DNA of 5,397 nucleotides, taken from the NCBI GenBank assembly GCA_964590075.1, contig CAZPXS010000022.1, forward strand, positions 1 to 5,397, written 5' to 3'. This document shows positions 3,740-5,397 of the stretch, in pieces. Positions within the stretch are counted from its first letter, which is position 1. Each line of letters starts with the position of its first letter. Position numbers and translations under genes: made by a program. Below the pieces are notes generated by a model. The model worked only from the letters and a program-made list of their open reading frames with translations, was not told where the DNA came from and made no database searches. Source of the stretch: JAGDVO01 sp964590075 [NCBI: uncultured Aquificales bacterium]. GTDB lineage: Bacteria; Thermosulfidibacterota; Thermosulfidibacteria; Thermosulfidibacterales.

Positions 3740-4379
3740 AGTTCTTCAGCCGCCGCGCATATGCAATTACTTGATTAACCATGGAATCCCTCTTATCCCT
3801 ATCGGCCCTAGCGGCTAGTATCGCGAGCTCTAAAAATTTCAGCGCCTCAACCGCGGCCTTTGCCAGCGGCGCATCTTGTGAATTAGAATTAGCCAAGTCT
3901 TCAAGCGTGAGACCCCTCTTTTCTACAGTCTTTACAGCATCTAGAATTTTCTTTTTAATAGCTTCAAAAGAATTTAGACCCATAACGATAGTTGTAAGCG
4001 TCTCCTCCGGCCTTTTCTGTGATAGAACTTTGGCATAATTCAGCACGACGTCTATTGCCTCTTTCAACAACGACTTCTCCCTATCCGTTAGTTTCAGCTT
4101 GACGATATATGCGTTATTCGCTGAAATCAACTGCTCTATTCTGTCTAAACGCTCAATGAGAGTTCCGATATTAATGTTGACAGCAGGCGCGAAAATAATG
4201 CCGCCTTCTGCAAGGGCTTCAACTTGATGCCAGAGGCCCTTTTCGACGAGTTTAAAGTGGATCGAAAGTACGTGTTCAATATATTGCGACATCTTAACCT
4301 GTTTTTCGGCCGCGGCTTTTCTGACTTTCTCTAAGACGTCGGGGGAGAACCAAACCGTCGTAAACCGCTTTCTATTCAC
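3726..4379 (-). CDS. RHH DNA-binding protein with a long helical C-terminal domain (217 aa)
   Basis: The largest gene in the window. Residues 5-45 form an RHH domain: strand FTTVWFS, helix PDVLEKVRKAAAEKQV, turn KMS, second helix QYIEHVLSIHFKLV. A linker with a hydrophobic patch (GGIIFAPAVNINI) precedes IGTLIERLDRIEQLI (about 71-87), which has coiled-coil-like spacing, and then a helical C-terminal domain to residue 217. Such proteins bind repeated or palindromic DNA as regulators or as centromere-binding factors. It starts with GTG at 4379: the promoter element at 4402-4417 lies exactly 23 bp upstream, as in the 2965-3168 gene. It faces the repeat-rich gap 4380-4939, whose tandem palindromes at 11-bp spacing would suit cooperative RHH binding. 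It overlaps the acidic gene by 14 bp. No ParA-type ATPase is visible, so a partition role is speculative. Confidence 0.86.
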   Translation of the reverse strand: MNRKRFTTVWFSPDVLEKVRKAAAEKQVKMSQYIEHVLSIHFKLVEKGLWHQVEALAEGGIIFAPAVNINIGTLIERLDRIEQLISANNAYIVKLKLTDREKSLLKEAIDVVLNYAKVLSQKRPEETLTTIVMGLNSFEAIKKKILDAVKTVEKRGLTLEDLANSNSQDAPLAKAAVEALKFLELAILAARADRDKRDSMVNQVIAYARRLKNYALN

Positions 4380-4401
4380 AACATCATATAATTATCACAA
4401 T

Positions 4402-4417
4402 TAAATAGACATTCCTA
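4402..4417 (-). promoter_or_regulatory. shared promoter element B, TAGGAATGTCTATTTA
   Basis: Promoter of the 217-aa RHH gene. It is 15/16 identical to element A (3191-3206) and has the same 23-bp distance to the start codon, which also supports the GTG start at 4379. Confidence 0.72.
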
Positions 4418-4433
4418 ACCTCGGCCCGTCCAT

Positions 4434-4447
4434 ATCACAGCTATAAC
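4434..4447 (-). promoter_or_regulatory. degenerate palindromic site 4
   Basis: On the minus strand it reads GTTATAGCTGTGAT: one perfect half-site and an imperfect second half (11/14 to the consensus). It lies 55-68 bp upstream of the RHH gene start and upstream of promoter element B. It may be a weak operator that lets the gene join the same regulon. Confidence 0.4.
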
Positions 4448-4557
4448 AGCGATGACCCCCTCCCCAGACCGGCGTTAGACACCGCAATAATGAAGACTGC
4501 GTTCAATTCTTTATTTCTATTATATTATATATTAGAAAACCCATTTTCAGACGACGA

Positions 4558-4606
4558 CCAATATTGGTCCAATATTGGCAAGTCTGTCTTACATCTTTGT
4601 CAAGTA
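4558..4606 (+). repeat. 49-bp direct repeat, copy A
   Basis: It begins with two CCAATATTGG palindromes separated by one base (T), giving an 11-bp period, and continues with a 28-bp tail containing CATCTTTGTCAA (4592-4603). Copy B at 4671 is identical except for the base between the palindromes (C). Confidence 0.95.
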
Positions 4607-4630
4607 GAAGGAGTCATATTGACAAAGATG
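4592..4630 (+). repeat. inverted repeat with 12-bp arms
   Basis: CATCTTTGTCAA (4592-4603, inside copy A) and TTGACAAAGATG (4619-4630) are exact reverse complements separated by 15 bases. The right arm can also pair with the identical segment in copy B (4705-4716), so two mutually exclusive stem-loops are possible in DNA or RNA. Confidence 0.85.
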
Positions 4631-4670
4631 ATAGTGCGTCTTTCATAAAAATGTCAAAATGTTAGCCTGT

Positions 4671-4719
4671 CCAATATTGGCCCAATATTGGCAAGTCTGT
4701 CTTACATCTTTGTCAAGTA
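4671..4719 (+). repeat. 49-bp direct repeat, copy B
   Basis: 48 of 49 bases match copy A; the start-to-start distance is 113 bp. The two CCAATATTGG palindromes are separated by C. The sequence between the copies is not repeated, so this is not a simple tandem duplication. Confidence 0.95.
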
Positions 4720-4899
4720 AACGCCGACATCTTTAAAAAGTTGAGAGGAATAAACGACAAAATAATACGGCAGTATCATCTTTATTATTCAAACCGTGTA
4801 ATATCCACGGCGTATCACGGCGAATTATACAAATTTTGTAGATTGGGGGAGGCTTTAATTTTGACTCCCGAAAATCTCGCCTATAATTACCCAGAAAAT

Positions 4900-4906
4900 A
4901 AAAAAA
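4900..4906 (-). terminator. T7-run terminator after the 4940-5197 gene
   Basis: On the minus strand, A5 then T7 starting about 33 bases past the stop codon at 4940. The run length equals those at 296-302 and 2148-2154. Confidence 0.55.
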
Positions 4907-4939
4907 TTTTTAAGATGGATTTACAACCACCAAATATAT

Positions 4940-5197
4940 TTACTCCTCGCCGCGTTCTACGGTTAGGTAGTATTCCTCGCCGGCTCTGCGGACGGTCACT
5001 ATCAACCCCATCCTAGTAACAACTCTAATGACGCTCTCATTAGCGAAAGCGTAGAACACGTCCTCCGGCCGGAGGTCTAGATACTCTCCTTTCTGCCGGG
5101 CAAATAAGTTGAGAAGTTCTACAATTCTCACGATGTCTCCCCTCCTAATGGCCTCTCTTATATCCCTTGCCGATATCCTTTGCATTGTTAAAGACAT
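4940..5197 (-). CDS. small winged-helix-like protein (85 aa)
   Basis: Residues 10-33 form an amphipathic helix (ARDIREAIRRGDIVRIVELLNLFA). A second short helix follows in RPEDVFYAFAN (43-53), then a likely recognition helix ESVIRVVTRMG (54-64) and a two-stranded wing LIVTVRRAGEEYYLTVER (65-82). This order fits a winged-helix DNA-binding domain, though no family is recognised. ATG 5197 is chosen over the in-frame ATG 5185 because TATATA (5217-5222), preceded by an A-run that makes a good BRE, is centred 22-23 bp upstream. The transcript is therefore leaderless and monocistronic, ending at the T-run near 4900. No copy of the 14-bp palindrome lies upstream, so this gene seems outside that regulon. 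Confidence 0.82.
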   Translation of the reverse strand: MSLTMQRISARDIREAIRRGDIVRIVELLNLFARQKGEYLDLRPEDVFYAFANESVIRVVTRMGLIVTVRRAGEEYYLTVERGEE

Positions 5198-5216
5198 GTG
5201 TCATAATATGTACTGG

Positions 5217-5229
5217 TATATATTTTTTT
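5217..5229 (-). promoter_or_regulatory. BRE/TATA promoter of the 4940-5197 gene
   Basis: On the minus strand an A7 run leads directly into TATATA, centred 22-23 bp before ATG 5197. This is the closest match to an archaeal BRE-TATA consensus in the window. Confidence 0.72.
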
Positions 5230-5297
5230 CGCGTAAAGAATATAATTAATAATAAACATAGAAATAATACACAAGAAGGACAAGCGTGGAAGGAGGG

Positions 5298-5303
5298 AAA
5301 AAA
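5298..5303 (-). terminator. T6 run after the gene entering from the right
   Basis: Six T on the minus strand in a pyrimidine-rich stretch, 6 bases past a TAA at 5310-5312 and about 40 past a TAG at 5343-5345. It probably ends the transcript of the partial gene at the right edge. Confidence 0.35.
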
Positions 5304-5342
5304 GAGGGATTAGTTCTTTTTCTTTTCTAACATCTTTCTCGC

Positions 5343-5396
5343 CTATTTGGCCCATGAACTTAAGGCCATAGTATTGTCGGCCCCAGAAATCAAAAG
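5343..5396 (-). CDS. possible C-terminal end of a gene entering from the right
   Basis: Reading in from the right edge, one minus-strand frame gives 17 residues ending SGADNTMALSSWAK and a TAG at 5343-5345. The same frame continues after that TAG as ARKMLEKKKN to a TAA at 5310-5312, with a T6 run just beyond. The tail is Lys-rich like a normal C-terminus, so the TAG might be a recent nonsense change. A second frame starting at 5397 (opening SFDFWGRQYYGLKF) is also open but would run through the terminator and the promoter of the next gene, so I favour the first. Too little is visible to say what the protein is. Confidence 0.3.
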   Translation of the reverse strand, partial: LLISGADNTMALSSWAK

Positions 5397-5397
5397 A

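Larger units (their letters stand above)
4380..4939. other. repeat-rich gap, candidate replication origin or partition site
   Basis: About 560 bp without a convincing gene. From left to right it holds the RHH gene promoter, a GC-rich stretch (about 4448-4500), a very AT-rich stretch (4509-4535) that could unwind easily, repeat copy A (4558-4606), an inverted arm (4619-4630), repeat copy B (4671-4719), a TTTAAAAA box on the plus strand (4732-4739), and then sequence ending in a minus-strand T-run. A plus-strand reading frame from a TTG at 4741 to 5016 is open but has no good start and runs antisense into the next gene, so I do not call it. AT-rich DNA plus direct repeats next to a DNA-binding protein gene is the usual make-up of origins and centromere-like sites; assignment is inference. 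Confidence 0.45.

Noticed and set aside
3781-4038. Plus-strand ORF of 85 aa, Ser/Ala-rich
   Set aside because: Antisense shadow of the helical domain of the 217-aa RHH protein.
4558-4719. CRISPR array
   Set aside because: Only two repeat copies, each internally palindromic and 49 bp long, with a single 64-bp spacer containing a complement to the repeat; no cas gene nearby.
4741-5016. Plus-strand ORF of 91 aa in the repeat-rich gap
   Set aside because: It would need a TTG start with no Shine-Dalgarno; a TTTAAAAA box abuts the TTG rather than lying about 25 bp upstream. Its last 77 bp are antisense to the well-supported 4940-5197 gene, where it reads like a shadow (Arg/Leu/Ser-rich). Residues before that look somewhat protein-like, so it is not fully excluded.

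Overview
The window reads as part of a hyperthermophilic archaeal extrachromosomal or integrated element, most likely a virus or plasmid of the Thermoproteales (Pyrobaculum/Thermoproteus type). The evidence is nearly exclusive use of one strand (minus) and tiny genes (mostly 35-155 aa, one of 217 aa). Coding is rich in ATA and AGA, many stop/start codons overlap, and most transcription units have an archaeal TATA box centred about 22-26 bp upstream of the start codon, implying leaderless mRNA. Small proteins with winged-helix and ribbon-helix-helix (RHH) folds are typical of crenarchaeal viruses. No capsid, polymerase, integrase or helicase gene is visible, so the element cannot be identified; a globulovirus-like genome (nearly all genes on one strand) is one possibility and this is inference.

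Layout, reading the minus strand from right to left. 5343-5396: the last codons of a gene entering from the right, at low confidence. 4940-5197: a small winged-helix-like protein with a strong TATA box and its own T-run terminator. 4380-4939: a gap of about 560 bp without a convincing gene. It holds two 49-bp direct repeats, each made of tandem CCAATATTGG palindromes one helical turn apart plus an arm that can form a hairpin; this is the best candidate for an origin or partition site. 3521-4379: a two-gene unit, a 217-aa RHH protein and an overlapping acidic 72-aa protein. Then come four short units with their own promoters: a three-helix membrane protein resembling the front half of the VUT/YhhQ transporter family (3204-3491), a minimal winged-helix protein (2965-3168), a Cys-rich small protein (2662-2934), and a protein with an internal duplication (2351-2626) followed by a coupled 35-aa ORF (2244-2351). 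A T7 run at 2148-2154 closes this block. 226-2093: a tightly overlapping operon of up to six genes, at least four of which look like DNA-binding proteins (three winged-helix, one RHH). At the left edge, 1-232 is the truncated paralogue of the Cys-rich protein.

How it may work together: a perfect 14-bp palindrome, GTTATAGCTATAAC, occurs three times, with a weaker copy at a fourth promoter. The sites lie beside the promoters of the operon, the membrane protein and the left Cys-rich gene, with the weaker one upstream of the RHH gene. With two RHH proteins and several winged-helix proteins encoded here, the simplest reading is a self-contained regulatory network with one shared operator. The regulator cannot be assigned from sequence alone.
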